Assembly: GCF_001424195.1 (NCBI RefSeq)
Contig: NZ_LMOO01000009.1
Span: 43,309 to 107,308 of the forward strand
Source of the DNA: Cellulomonas sp. Leaf334
Lineage (GTDB): Bacteria > Actinomycetota > Actinomycetes > Actinomycetales > Cellulomonadaceae
Direction of reading: 5' to 3'
DNA length: 64,000 bases
In this document: in pieces, positions 26,592 to 35,448 of the stretch
How the letters are laid out: every line of letters starts with the position of its first letter
How positions within the stretch are numbered: the stretch's first letter is position 1
The notes under the pieces: model-generated
The model's input: only the letters and a program-made list of their open reading frames with translations
Databases searched by the model: none
Told to the model about the DNA's origin: nothing
Program-made: the position numbers and the translations under genes

Positions 26592-27410
26592 CTGTTCAGC
26601 CTTGCGACGATCCTGCCGCTCGCCGCGGAAGAAGACGGCGGCGGCGGCTTCCATCCCCCCTCGCTCGCCGACTTCTTCCCGCCGGCCATCTGGTTCGAGG
26701 GGACGCCGTTCGAGATCAACCGGATCATCCTGGTCCGGCTGATCGCCGTCGTCGCGCTCATGCTCATCTTCATCATCGGCGCCCGCCGGGCCAAGCTGGT
26801 CCCGGGCCGGTTCCAGAGCATCCTCGAGATGGGTCTGGACTTCTGCCGGAACTCGATCGCGTACGAGATCCTCGGTGAGAAGGACGGCAAGAAGTACGTC
26901 TCGATCATCACGACGATCTTCTTCGCCGTCTTCTTCTTCAACATCACGGGTGTGATCCCGTTCCTGAACATCGCGGGAACGTCCGTGATCGGCCTGCCGA
27001 TCATCTTCGCCCTGTGGGTGTACTTCCTGTACCTGTGGCAGGGCGTCAAGAAGTTCGGCGTCGGCGGGTACCTCAAGCACAGCCTGTTCCCGCCCGGTGT
27101 CCCGTGGCCGATCTACATCCTGCTGACCCCGGTCGAGGCGCTGCAGGTCTTCATCCTGCGCCCGGCGACCCTGGTCATCCGGCTCCTGGCCAACATGATG
27201 GCCGGCCACCTGCTGCTCGCCCTGTGCTTCGCGGCGACCTCGTTCCTGTTCTTCGAGGCGTCCGGTGCGGTCAAGGCGTTCGGCGCCGTGACGTTCGTCG
27301 CCGGCTTCGCCTTCTTCCTGCTCGAGGTCTTCGTGGCCGCCCTGCAGGCGTACGTGTTCTCGATCCTGACCGCCGTCTACCTGCAGATGTCGATCACCGA
27401 AGAGCACTGA
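26592..27410 (+). CDS. atpB: ATP synthase F0 subunit a, probable CTG start
   Basis: A 272-residue subunit a that, with the c-ring, forms the proton path. The essential arginine is in RLLANMMAGH (about Arg197), preceded by LTPVEALQVFILRPATLVI; the C-terminal helix has FEA and EVFVAALQAYVF. The first ATG/GTG/TTG in frame is an ATG at 26760, which would cut off the conserved periplasmic N-terminus and part of the first helix. An in-frame stop stands at 26553, and between it and 26760 no canonical start exists. CTG at 26592 lies 6 nt after AGGAG (26581-26585) and begins a sensible N-terminus (xFSLATILPLAAEED). I therefore call a CTG start. Confidence 0.88.
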   Translation: MFSLATILPLAAEEDGGGGFHPPSLADFFPPAIWFEGTPFEINRIILVRLIAVVALMLIFIIGARRAKLVPGRFQSILEMGLDFCRNSIAYEILGEKDGKKYVSIITTIFFAVFFFNITGVIPFLNIAGTSVIGLPIIFALWVYFLYLWQGVKKFGVGGYLKHSLFPPGVPWPIYILLTPVEALQVFILRPATLVIRLLANMMAGHLLLALCFAATSFLFFEASGAVKAFGAVTFVAGFAFFLLEVFVAALQAYVFSILTAVYLQMSITEEH

Positions 27411-27498
27411 TCGACAGCCTCACCGCGACGGGCTGATCCCCGGACCGTCGCCCCTGACCGGACGCGCCGCGCGGCGCGCAGATGAAAGGAACCACCCC

Positions 27499-27705
27499 GT
27501 GGAAATCACCGGACTCGCTCTCGTCGGATACGGTCTCGCGGCCATCGGCCCCGGCATCGGCCTCGGCATCCTGTTCGGCAAGACGATCGAGGGCATGGCG
27601 CGTCAGCCCGAGATGGCCGGCCAGCTCCGCTCGACCATGTTCGTCGGCCTGGCCTTCATCGAGATCCTCGCCCTCCTGGCCATCGCCACCCCGTTCTTCC
27701 TGTGA
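27499..27705 (+). CDS. atpE: ATP synthase F0 subunit c
   Basis: A 68-residue two-helix hairpin that forms the rotor ring. Helix 1 has the GxGxGxG packing run GPGIGLGILFG, the polar loop is ARQPEM, and the proton-binding glutamate is Glu55 in LAFIEILALLAI. The GTG start follows GAAAGGA. No sodium-site residues are evident, so it is proton-type. This is the site of diarylquinoline action in mycobacteria. The stop overlaps the atpF GTG. Confidence 0.97.
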   Translation: MEITGLALVGYGLAAIGPGIGLGILFGKTIEGMARQPEMAGQLRSTMFVGLAFIEILALLAIATPFFL

Positions 27706-28289
27706 TCACCGCGCCGCTCGTCGCTGCCGCGCACAGCGCGGTGGTGGCTGCTGAGGAAGTCGAGGAGGTCAACCCCCTCCTCCCGCACACCTACGACATC
27801 GTCTGGTCGTTGGTGATCGTGGTGATCATCGCCGTCGTGTTCATCAAGTACGCCCTGCCGAAGTTCCAGGCCGTCCTCGACGAGCGCGCGGAGAAGATCG
27901 AAGGCGGTCTCAAGCACGCGGAGACCGCACAGGCCGAGGCAGCCGAGCTGCGCGCGGAGTACGAGCAGCAGCTCGCCGACGCCCGCACCGAGGCCGCCCG
28001 CATCAAGGAGGCCGCCCGCGCGGAGGGTGGTGCCATCGTCACCGAGCTCAAGGCGAAGGCGGCGGCCGAGGCTGCGCGCACGGTCGAGACGGCCCAGCGC
28101 CAGATCGAGGCCGAGCGTCAGCAGGCGGCGGTCTCGCTGCGCAACGACGTGGGTGCGCTCGCCACCGAGCTGGCCTCGAAGATCGTCGGCGAGTCCCTCG
28201 AGGACTCCGCCCGCCAGTCGCGGGTCGTCGACCGCTTCCTCGCGGAGCTCGAGGCCTCGGCGACGACGACTGCCGGCAAGGAGAACTGA
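27702..28289 (+). CDS. atpF: ATP synthase F0 subunit b
   Basis: A 195-residue peripheral-stalk protein: N-terminal periplasmic part, one membrane helix (IVWSLVIVVIIAVVFIKYAL) and a long charged coiled coil (about residues 55-190) rich in Ala/Glu/Arg. The segment PLLPHTYDIVW before the helix is typical of actinobacterial AtpF. GTG start overlaps the atpE stop; its own TGA shares one base with the atpH ATG. Confidence 0.95.
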   Translation: MITAPLVAAAHSAVVAAEEVEEVNPLLPHTYDIVWSLVIVVIIAVVFIKYALPKFQAVLDERAEKIEGGLKHAETAQAEAAELRAEYEQQLADARTEAARIKEAARAEGGAIVTELKAKAAAEAARTVETAQRQIEAERQQAAVSLRNDVGALATELASKIVGESLEDSARQSRVVDRFLAELEASATTTAGKEN

Positions 28290-29101
28290 TGCGCGGCACG
28301 AGTCTCGCGTCGCTCGGCGCGGCACAGCACCGGTTCGAGCCGGTGCTGTCCGCGGCGGGTGCGCAGGGGATCACGCTCGGCGAGCAGCTGTTCGCCGTCG
28401 TCGACGCCCTGGACTCCTCGGGCTCGCTGCGGCGGACCCTGTCGGACCCCGCCATCGACGGCGACGCCAAGGCCGGACTGGTCTCGAGCGTGCTCGGCCG
28501 GCTCGACGCCCGCGTCGTCGACGCGGTGTCCGACCTGGTGAAGGCACGCTGGTCGTCCGCCGAGGACCTCATCGAGGCCGTCGAGCGGCTCGGCTTCGAC
28601 GCGGTGCTCGCGTCGGCGCAGGCCGGAAAGGAGCTCGAGCGGGTCGAGGACGAGCTGTTCCGCATCACGCGGTCGCTCGTCGGTCAGCGTGAGGTCCGCC
28701 AGGCACTGTTCGACCCGCGGGTCCCCGGCGACAAGCGGGCCGACCTCGCGGAGAACCTGCTGCGCGGCAAGGTCACCGACGCCACCCTCGCGGTGGCACG
28801 GCGAGCGGCCGCGTCCCCGCGCGGTCGCCGCTTCGTCGCGACGCTCGGCCTCGTGGGCGACCTCGCCGCGGCGCGGCGCGAACGCCTCGTGGCGTCCGTG
28901 ACGTCCGGCAGCGAGCTCTCGCAGGCGCAGCTGGACCGCCTCGGCGCCCTGCTGCAGCAGGAGTACGGGCAGGACCTGCAGCTCAACGTGACGGTGGACC
29001 CCGCGATCATCGGGGGACTGCGCATCCAGGTGGGCGCGGACGTGGTCGACTCGACCGTGCTCGCCAGGCTCGCCGACGCACGACGACGACTTGCCAGCTG
29101 A
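28289..29101 (+). CDS. atpH: ATP synthase F1 subunit delta
   Basis: A 270-residue delta subunit linking the peripheral stalk to the F1 head. The N-terminal helical domain begins LASLGAAQHRFEPVL and the C-terminal part carries the OSCP signature region LNVTVDPAIIGGLRIQVGADVVD. It is longer than the E. coli protein (about 177 residues) because it starts with the extended N-domain seen in many Actinobacteria, but it is not fused to b as in Mycobacterium. ATG shares a base with the atpF stop. Confidence 0.94.
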   Translation: MRGTSLASLGAAQHRFEPVLSAAGAQGITLGEQLFAVVDALDSSGSLRRTLSDPAIDGDAKAGLVSSVLGRLDARVVDAVSDLVKARWSSAEDLIEAVERLGFDAVLASAQAGKELERVEDELFRITRSLVGQREVRQALFDPRVPGDKRADLAENLLRGKVTDATLAVARRAAASPRGRRFVATLGLVGDLAAARRERLVASVTSGSELSQAQLDRLGALLQQEYGQDLQLNVTVDPAIIGGLRIQVGADVVDSTVLARLADARRRLAS

Positions 29102-29182
29102 GAATCGGCCCCCGGCCGGTCCCTTGAACGACGTGCACGAACGTACGACCGCCCGACCGGCGGTCACGACAGGAGAAGAGCA

Positions 29183-30811
29183 ATGGCTGAGCTGACGATC
29201 CGGCCGGACGAGATCCGGGCCGCGCTGGACAGCTTCGTGAAGTCCTACGAGCCGACGGGCGTGGTCTCCGAAGAGGTCGGCCGCGTGACCCTGACGGCCG
29301 ACGGCATCGCGCAGGTCGAGGGCCTCCCGGGCGCGATGGCGAACGAGCTGCTGCGGTTCGAGGACGGCACGCTCGGCCTCGCGCTCAACCTCGACGTCCG
29401 CGAGATCGGCGTCGTCGTGCTGGGTGAGTTCACGGGCATCGAGGAGGGCCAGGAGGTCCGCCGCACGGGCGAGGTGCTCTCCGTCCCGATCGGTGACGGC
29501 TACCTCGGCCGCGTCGTCGACCCGCTGGGCCAGCCCATCGACGGTCTGGGCGAGCTCGCGACCGAGGGCCGCCGCGCCCTCGAGCTGCAGGCCCCCGGCG
29601 TCATGGCGCGCAAGAGCGTGCACGAGCCCCTGCAGACCGGCCTCAAGGCCATCGACGCGATGATCCCGATCGGCCGTGGCCAGCGCCAGCTGATCATCGG
29701 TGACCGCCAGACGGGCAAGACGGCGATCGCGATCGACACGATCATCAACCAGAAGGCCAACTGGGAGTCGGGCGACGAGTCCAAGCAGGTCCGCTGCATC
29801 TACGTCGCCATCGGTCAGAAGGGCTCCACCATCGCCGCCATCCGCGGCGCCCTGGAGGAGGCCGGCGCGCTCGAGTACACGACGATCGTCGCGGCCCCCG
29901 CGTCCGACCCGGCCGGCTTCAAGTACCTCGCGCCCTACACCGGCTCGGCCATCGGCCAGCACTGGATGTACCAGGGCAAGCACGTCCTCATCGTGTTCGA
30001 CGACCTGTCGAAGCAGGCCGAGGCCTACCGTGCCGTGTCGCTGCTGCTGCGTCGCCCGCCGGGCCGCGAGGCGTACCCCGGTGACGTCTTCTACCTGCAC
30101 TCCCGTCTGCTGGAGCGTTGTGCCAAGCTCTCGGACGAGCTGGGCGGCGGCTCGATGACGGGTCTCCCGGTCATCGAGACCAAGGCCAACGACGTGTCGG
30201 CGTACATCCCGACCAACGTCATCTCCATCACCGACGGCCAGATCTTCCTGCAGTCCGACCTGTTCAACGCGGACCAGCGCCCGGCCGTCGACGTCGGCAT
30301 CTCGGTGTCCCGCGTCGGTGGTGCCGCGCAGGTCAAGGCCATGAAGTCGGTCTCCGGCACGCTGAAGCTGGACCTCGCGCAGTTCCGGTCTCTCGAGGCG
30401 TTCGCGATGTTCGCGTCCGACCTCGACGCCGCCTCGCGCGCCCAGCTGACCCGTGGCGCCCGCCTCATGGAGCTGCTCAAGCAGGCGCAGTACTCCCCGT
30501 ACCCGGTCGAGGACCAGGTCGCATCCATCTGGGCCGGCACCAAGGGCAAGCTGGACGACGTCCCGATCGCCGACGTGCGCCGGTTCGAGACGGAGCTGCT
30601 CGACCACCTGCGCCGCAACACCGAGGTGCTCTCGACGATCGCGTCGTCCGGCAAGCTCGACGACGACACCGAGAAGGCGCTCGGGTACGCGGTCGACGAG
30701 TTCCGGAACGGGTTCCTGGTGGGCGACGGCACGACGCTGGTCGGCTCGTCCGACGACGGCGCCGAGGTCGAGATCGAGCAGGAGCAGATCGTCCGGCAGA
30801 AGAAGGGCTGA
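29183..30811 (+). CDS. atpA: ATP synthase F1 subunit alpha
   Basis: The non-catalytic nucleotide-binding subunit, 542 residues. Walker A GDRQTGKTA lies near residues 173-181; the arginine finger is in ISVSRVGGAAQ; the N-terminal beta-barrel and the C-terminal bundle are complete. The C-terminus carries an actinobacterial extension of about 30 acidic residues after VDEFRNGFLVGDG, like the mycobacterial alpha extension implicated in suppressing ATP hydrolysis. ATG follows AGGAGAAGAG. Confidence 0.98.
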   Translation: MAELTIRPDEIRAALDSFVKSYEPTGVVSEEVGRVTLTADGIAQVEGLPGAMANELLRFEDGTLGLALNLDVREIGVVVLGEFTGIEEGQEVRRTGEVLSVPIGDGYLGRVVDPLGQPIDGLGELATEGRRALELQAPGVMARKSVHEPLQTGLKAIDAMIPIGRGQRQLIIGDRQTGKTAIAIDTIINQKANWESGDESKQVRCIYVAIGQKGSTIAAIRGALEEAGALEYTTIVAAPASDPAGFKYLAPYTGSAIGQHWMYQGKHVLIVFDDLSKQAEAYRAVSLLLRRPPGREAYPGDVFYLHSRLLERCAKLSDELGGGSMTGLPVIETKANDVSAYIPTNVISITDGQIFLQSDLFNADQRPAVDVGISVSRVGGAAQVKAMKSVSGTLKLDLAQFRSLEAFAMFASDLDAASRAQLTRGARLMELLKQAQYSPYPVEDQVASIWAGTKGKLDDVPIADVRRFETELLDHLRRNTEVLSTIASSGKLDDDTEKALGYAVDEFRNGFLVGDGTTLVGSSDDGAEVEIEQEQIVRQKKG

Positions 30812-30812
30812 C

Positions 30813-31706
30813 GTGGCAGGTCAGCAGCGCGTCTACCGGCAGCGGATCCGGTCGACAGAGTCGCTGAAGAAGATCTTCCGTGCGATGGAGCTCATCGCCG
30901 CCTCGCGCATCGGCAAGGCGCGTGACCGGGTGACGGCGGCGACGCCGTACTCCCGTGCGCTGACCCGTGCGGTGTCGGCCGTGGCCACGCACTCGAACGT
31001 GACCCACCCGCTCGTCACCGAGCGGACGGACACCAAGCGGGTCGCGGTCCTGGTCGTCACGTCGGACCGCGGCATGGCCGGTGCCTACTCGGCGAGCGCG
31101 ATCCGGGAGGCCGAGCGCCTCATCGGTCGCCTCACCGAGCAGGGCTTCGAGCCGATCGTCTACGCCGTCGGCCGCCGTGCCATCTCGTACTACACCTTCC
31201 GTGGTCGCGAGCTCGCGCAGCAGTGGGCGGGCAACTCGGACGCCCCGTCCGTCGAGACGGCCGCCGACATCGCCGAGACGCTGCTCGCGGCGTTCGAGGC
31301 GCCGGTCGACGAGGGCGGCGTCGCGGAGCTGCACGTCGTGTTCACGCACTTCCGGAACATGGTGTCGCAGTCCCCGCGGGTCATCCGGCTCCTGCCGCTC
31401 GAGATCGTCGAGGGCGTCGAGGCGCGCGACGAGAACGAGATCCCGCCGCTGTACGAGTTCGAGCCGTCCCCGGAGGCCGTGCTCGACGCGCTGCTGCCGA
31501 TGTACGTGCGCAGCCGCATCTACACCTGCCTCCTGCAGGCGGCGGCCTCCGAGCTCGCTGCCCGGCAGCGCGCGATGCACACCGCGACCGACAACGCCGA
31601 GGACCTGGTGCGCATGTACACCCGGCTCGCCAACCAGGCCCGCCAGGCCGAGATCACCCAGGAGATCAGCGAGATCGTGTCGGGCGCCGACGCGCTCGCC
31701 TCCTGA
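30813..31706 (+). CDS. atpG: ATP synthase F1 subunit gamma
   Basis: A 297-residue central-shaft subunit with N- and C-terminal coiled-coil helices (QRVYRQRIRSTESLKKIFRAMELIA and the AMHTATDNAEDLV signature near the end) around a Rossmann-like middle (VLVVTSDRGMAGAYSA). The GTG is one base after the atpA stop. The typical ATP-synthase gamma signature ITQEISEIVSGADAL closes the protein. Confidence 0.96.
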   Translation: MAGQQRVYRQRIRSTESLKKIFRAMELIAASRIGKARDRVTAATPYSRALTRAVSAVATHSNVTHPLVTERTDTKRVAVLVVTSDRGMAGAYSASAIREAERLIGRLTEQGFEPIVYAVGRRAISYYTFRGRELAQQWAGNSDAPSVETAADIAETLLAAFEAPVDEGGVAELHVVFTHFRNMVSQSPRVIRLLPLEIVEGVEARDENEIPPLYEFEPSPEAVLDALLPMYVRSRIYTCLLQAAASELAARQRAMHTATDNAEDLVRMYTRLANQARQAEITQEISEIVSGADALAS

Positions 31707-31741
31707 CGACTACGTCCCCACAGACGAACCGGAGAAACACC

Positions 31742-33229
<1,488 letters not shown>

Positions 33230-33231
33230 TG

Positions 33232-33270
33232 ACAGTGGGGCGGGGCGACGATCACGCCCCGCCCCACTGT
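33232..33270 (+). terminator. Perfect hairpin between atpD and atpC
   Basis: A perfect 16-bp stem (ACAGTGGGGCGGGGCG and complement) with a 7-nt loop lies 2 nt after the atpD stop and 38 nt before the atpC start, without a U-tract. It may terminate part of the transcripts or protect the 3' end of atpD after processing, lowering epsilon relative to beta. Confidence 0.75.
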
Positions 33271-33308
33271 GCTCGTCCTAGTCCCGCACATCATCGAAGG
33301 AGGGTCTC

Positions 33309-33602
33309 GTGGCTGACATCGAGGTCGAGCTCGTCGCCACCGCCGGAAAGCTCTGGTCCGGCACCGCCCGCATGGTCTCGGCCAAGGCCGGGGAGGGCGA
33401 GATCGGCATCCTGGCCGGTCACGAGCCCGTGCTGTCCGTGCTCCAGCCCGGCGAGCTCCGCGTGTTCCCGGTCGGGGGCGGCGAGCCGAAGCGCTGGCAG
33501 GTCGAGGGCGGGTTCCTGTCCTTCGACTCGAACCACCTGACCATCGTCGCCGACAACGTCGTCGAGGGCGCTCGCCCCGCGACGTCGCCCGCCACGCACT
33601 GA
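33309..33602 (+). CDS. atpC: ATP synthase F1 subunit epsilon
   Basis: A 97-residue epsilon subunit, shorter than the approximately 135 residues of most bacteria: only the N-terminal beta-sandwich (ADIEVELVATAGKLWSG..., GEIGILAGHEPVLSVLQPGELRV) is present and the C-terminal helical pair that inhibits ATP hydrolysis is essentially missing. This short form is common in Micrococcales. The GTG follows GGAGG by 5 nt. The gene is separated from atpD by a perfect hairpin. Confidence 0.94.
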   Translation: MADIEVELVATAGKLWSGTARMVSAKAGEGEIGILAGHEPVLSVLQPGELRVFPVGGGEPKRWQVEGGFLSFDSNHLTIVADNVVEGARPATSPATH

Positions 33603-33615
33603 GGGCGCCGAGACG

Positions 33616-34023
33616 GTGAGCGGACACGTCGTCGCACTCCTGAGTGTGATCGTCGTGGTGCTGCTCGCCGTCGTCGCCGTCTGGTTCTCCCGGGTGCACA
33701 CCCTGAACCGTCGGGTCGGGTCGTTCCACTGTGCGCTGGGCCGGACCGCCGAGGGCCCCTGGTCCTCGGGGGTCGCCCAGTACGGCGCGGACCGGCTCTA
33801 CTGGTGGCGATACCGCTCGCTCGCGGCCAGGCCGCACGCGCGGTGGCAGCGGGTGGGGCTCGAGGTCCTCGCGCGCACCGACTGGTACGCCGGTCAGGTG
33901 GTGGTGACGTGCCGTCCGGGGTCCGAGAGCGAGCCCGTCCACCTGCTGATGAGTGCCGAGGCGTACGCCGGCCTCACGTCGTGGATCGAGGCGACGCCGT
34001 CGCGCGTCGGCTCGGTCATCTGA
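33616..34023 (+). CDS. DUF2550 family membrane-anchored protein
   Basis: A 135-residue protein with one N-terminal membrane helix (VVALLSVIVVVLLAVVAVWF) and a cytoplasmic beta-rich domain (FHCALGR, WSSGVAQYG, LYWWRYRSLAARP). It matches DUF2550, which follows atpC in many Actinobacteria (Rv1312c region). Function unknown; the conserved location between the atp operon and nucS is the main clue. Start GTG 14 bp after atpC suggests co-transcription. Confidence 0.85.
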   Translation: MSGHVVALLSVIVVVLLAVVAVWFSRVHTLNRRVGSFHCALGRTAEGPWSSGVAQYGADRLYWWRYRSLAARPHARWQRVGLEVLARTDWYAGQVVVTCRPGSESEPVHLLMSAEAYAGLTSWIEATPSRVGSVI

Positions 34024-34044
34024 CTTCTCGGGAAGAGTCTCTCC

Positions 34045-34740
34045 ATGCGCCTCGTCGTGGCGTCCTGCTCGGCCCGCTACAGCGGTCGGCTCAACGCACA
34101 CCTGCCCCTGGCAACGCGCCTCCTGGTCGTGAAGGCCGACGGCAGCGTGCTGCTGCACTCGGACGGCGGGTCGTACAAGCCGCTGAACTGGATGAGCCCG
34201 CCGTGCACGCTCGCGGTGTCGGAGCCGTCCGACGAGGCCCGCACCGCCGGTGTCACCGCCGTGTGGACCGTCCAGCACCAGAAGTCGGACGACCGCCTGG
34301 AGATCGACCTGTACGGCGTTCTGCACGACTCGTCGCATGAGCTTGGCGTCGACCCCGGGCTCGTCAAGGACGGCGTGGAGGCGCACCTGCAGGAGCTCCT
34401 CGCGGCGCAGATCCTGCTGCTGGGCACCGGGCACACGCTGGTGCGCCGGGAGTACCCGACGGCCATCGGCCCGGTGGACATCCTGGCGAAGGACCCGGCG
34501 GGCGGCACGGTCGCGGTCGAGATCAAGCGACGTGGGGACATCGACGGCGTCGAGCAGCTGACGCGCTACCTGGAGCTGCTCAACCGGGACCCGCACCTGG
34601 CGCCGGTGCGCGGGGTCTTCGCGGCGCAGGAGATCAAGCCGCAGGCGCGCGTGCTCGCCACGGACCGGGGGATCGGCTGCCTCGTGCTCGACTACGACAC
34701 GATGCGCGGCGTCGACGACAGCAGCACACGGCTCTTCTAA
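34045..34740 (+). CDS. nucS: Mismatch-specific endonuclease NucS/EndoMS
   Basis: A 231-residue nuclease responsible for non-canonical mismatch repair in Actinobacteria, which lack MutS/MutL. N-terminal DNA-binding dimer domain (MRLVVASCSARYSGRL), then a PD-(D/E)XK nuclease core: Asp145 in GPVDILAKD, Glu159 and Lys161 in VAVEIKRRG are the metal-binding triad, followed by QLTRYLELLNRDP. The short C-terminal region that contacts the beta clamp is intact and ends SSTRLF. Transcribed with DUF2550 after a 21-bp gap. Confidence 0.95.
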   Translation: MRLVVASCSARYSGRLNAHLPLATRLLVVKADGSVLLHSDGGSYKPLNWMSPPCTLAVSEPSDEARTAGVTAVWTVQHQKSDDRLEIDLYGVLHDSSHELGVDPGLVKDGVEAHLQELLAAQILLLGTGHTLVRREYPTAIGPVDILAKDPAGGTVAVEIKRRGDIDGVEQLTRYLELLNRDPHLAPVRGVFAAQEIKPQARVLATDRGIGCLVLDYDTMRGVDDSSTRLF

Positions 34741-34765
34741 GACCCATCTCACACAGCCGCGCTCT

Positions 34766-34798
34766 TGAACATGTTCAGTTGAACGTGTTCAACTGAAC
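34766..34798. promoter_or_regulatory. Operator array of five TGAAC/GTTCA half-sites
   Basis: Alternating half-sites TGAAC (34766), GTTCA (34773), TGAAC (34780), GTTCA (34787) and TGAAC (34794) repeat with an exact 7-bp period, giving overlapping palindromes such as TGAACATGTTCA and GTTGAACGTGTTCAAC. The array ends 2 bp before the TetR start codon and replaces any ribosome binding site, so it is probably the autoregulatory operator and the gene is likely leaderless. Confidence 0.8.
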
Positions 34799-34800
34799 GC

Positions 34801-35448
34801 ATGAGCGACGACACCAAGGCCCTCGTCCGGTCCACCGCCCTTCGGCTCTTCCGCGAGCGCGGGTACGCGGCGACGACGATGCGGGCGATCGCGCAGGAGG
34901 CGGGCGTCGCGACGGGGAACGCGTACTACCACTTCGCCTCGAAGGACCACCTGGTCCAGGAGCTCTACCTCGACGTCACGCGTGAGCACGCGGTCGCCGC
35001 GCGCGCGGTCCTCGCCCAGGGCGGCGACCTGACCGCGCGGCTGCGCGGCGTGATGCTGGCGGGGGTGGACGCGTTCGCGGAGTACCACGCGTTCGGCGCC
35101 GAGTTCGTGACGGTCGCCATCCGGCCGGGATCGGCCGCGAGCCCCTTCTCGACGGAGTCCGGCGCGTCCCGCGAGCTCAGCCAGGACGTCTTCCGTGAGC
35201 TGGTGGAAGGTGCGTCGCCCGCCGTGCCCACCGGCCTGCGCGAGGAGCTGCCCGAGCTCCTCTGGTTGGCGCAGCTCGGGGTCACGCTCTTCTGGGTCTA
35301 CGACGGATCACCGGACCAGCGCCGGACGCGGACCCTGGTGGAGGGGATCGCGCCCCTGATCGGTCGACTGGTCCGGTTGTCCCGGCTGCCGGTCCTGCGC
35401 GGTGCCGCCGACGACGTGCTGGCGCTCGTGCGGGCGGTGCGCTCATGA
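34801..35448 (+). CDS. TetR/AcrR-family transcriptional regulator
   Basis: A 215-residue regulator. Residues about 8-55 form the TetR helix-turn-helix (LRLFRERGYAATTMRAIAQEAGVATGNAYYHFASKDHL), the rest is a helical ligand-binding domain with a hydrophobic core segment LLWLAQLGVTLFWVYDG. It starts directly downstream of a multi-half-site operator and overlaps the next gene (ATGA), a multi-TM protein, so the pair is a regulator-target operon. The ligand is not apparent. Confidence 0.93.
   Translation: MSDDTKALVRSTALRLFRERGYAATTMRAIAQEAGVATGNAYYHFASKDHLVQELYLDVTREHAVAARAVLAQGGDLTARLRGVMLAGVDAFAEYHAFGAEFVTVAIRPGSAASPFSTESGASRELSQDVFRELVEGASPAVPTGLREELPELLWLAQLGVTLFWVYDGSPDQRRTRTLVEGIAPLIGRLVRLSRLPVLRGAADDVLALVRAVRS

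Noticed and set aside
28118..30607. Minus-strand open frame of 829 codons
   Set aside because: Shadow of atpH and atpA, produced by GC-rich codon bias; no homology or ribosome site.
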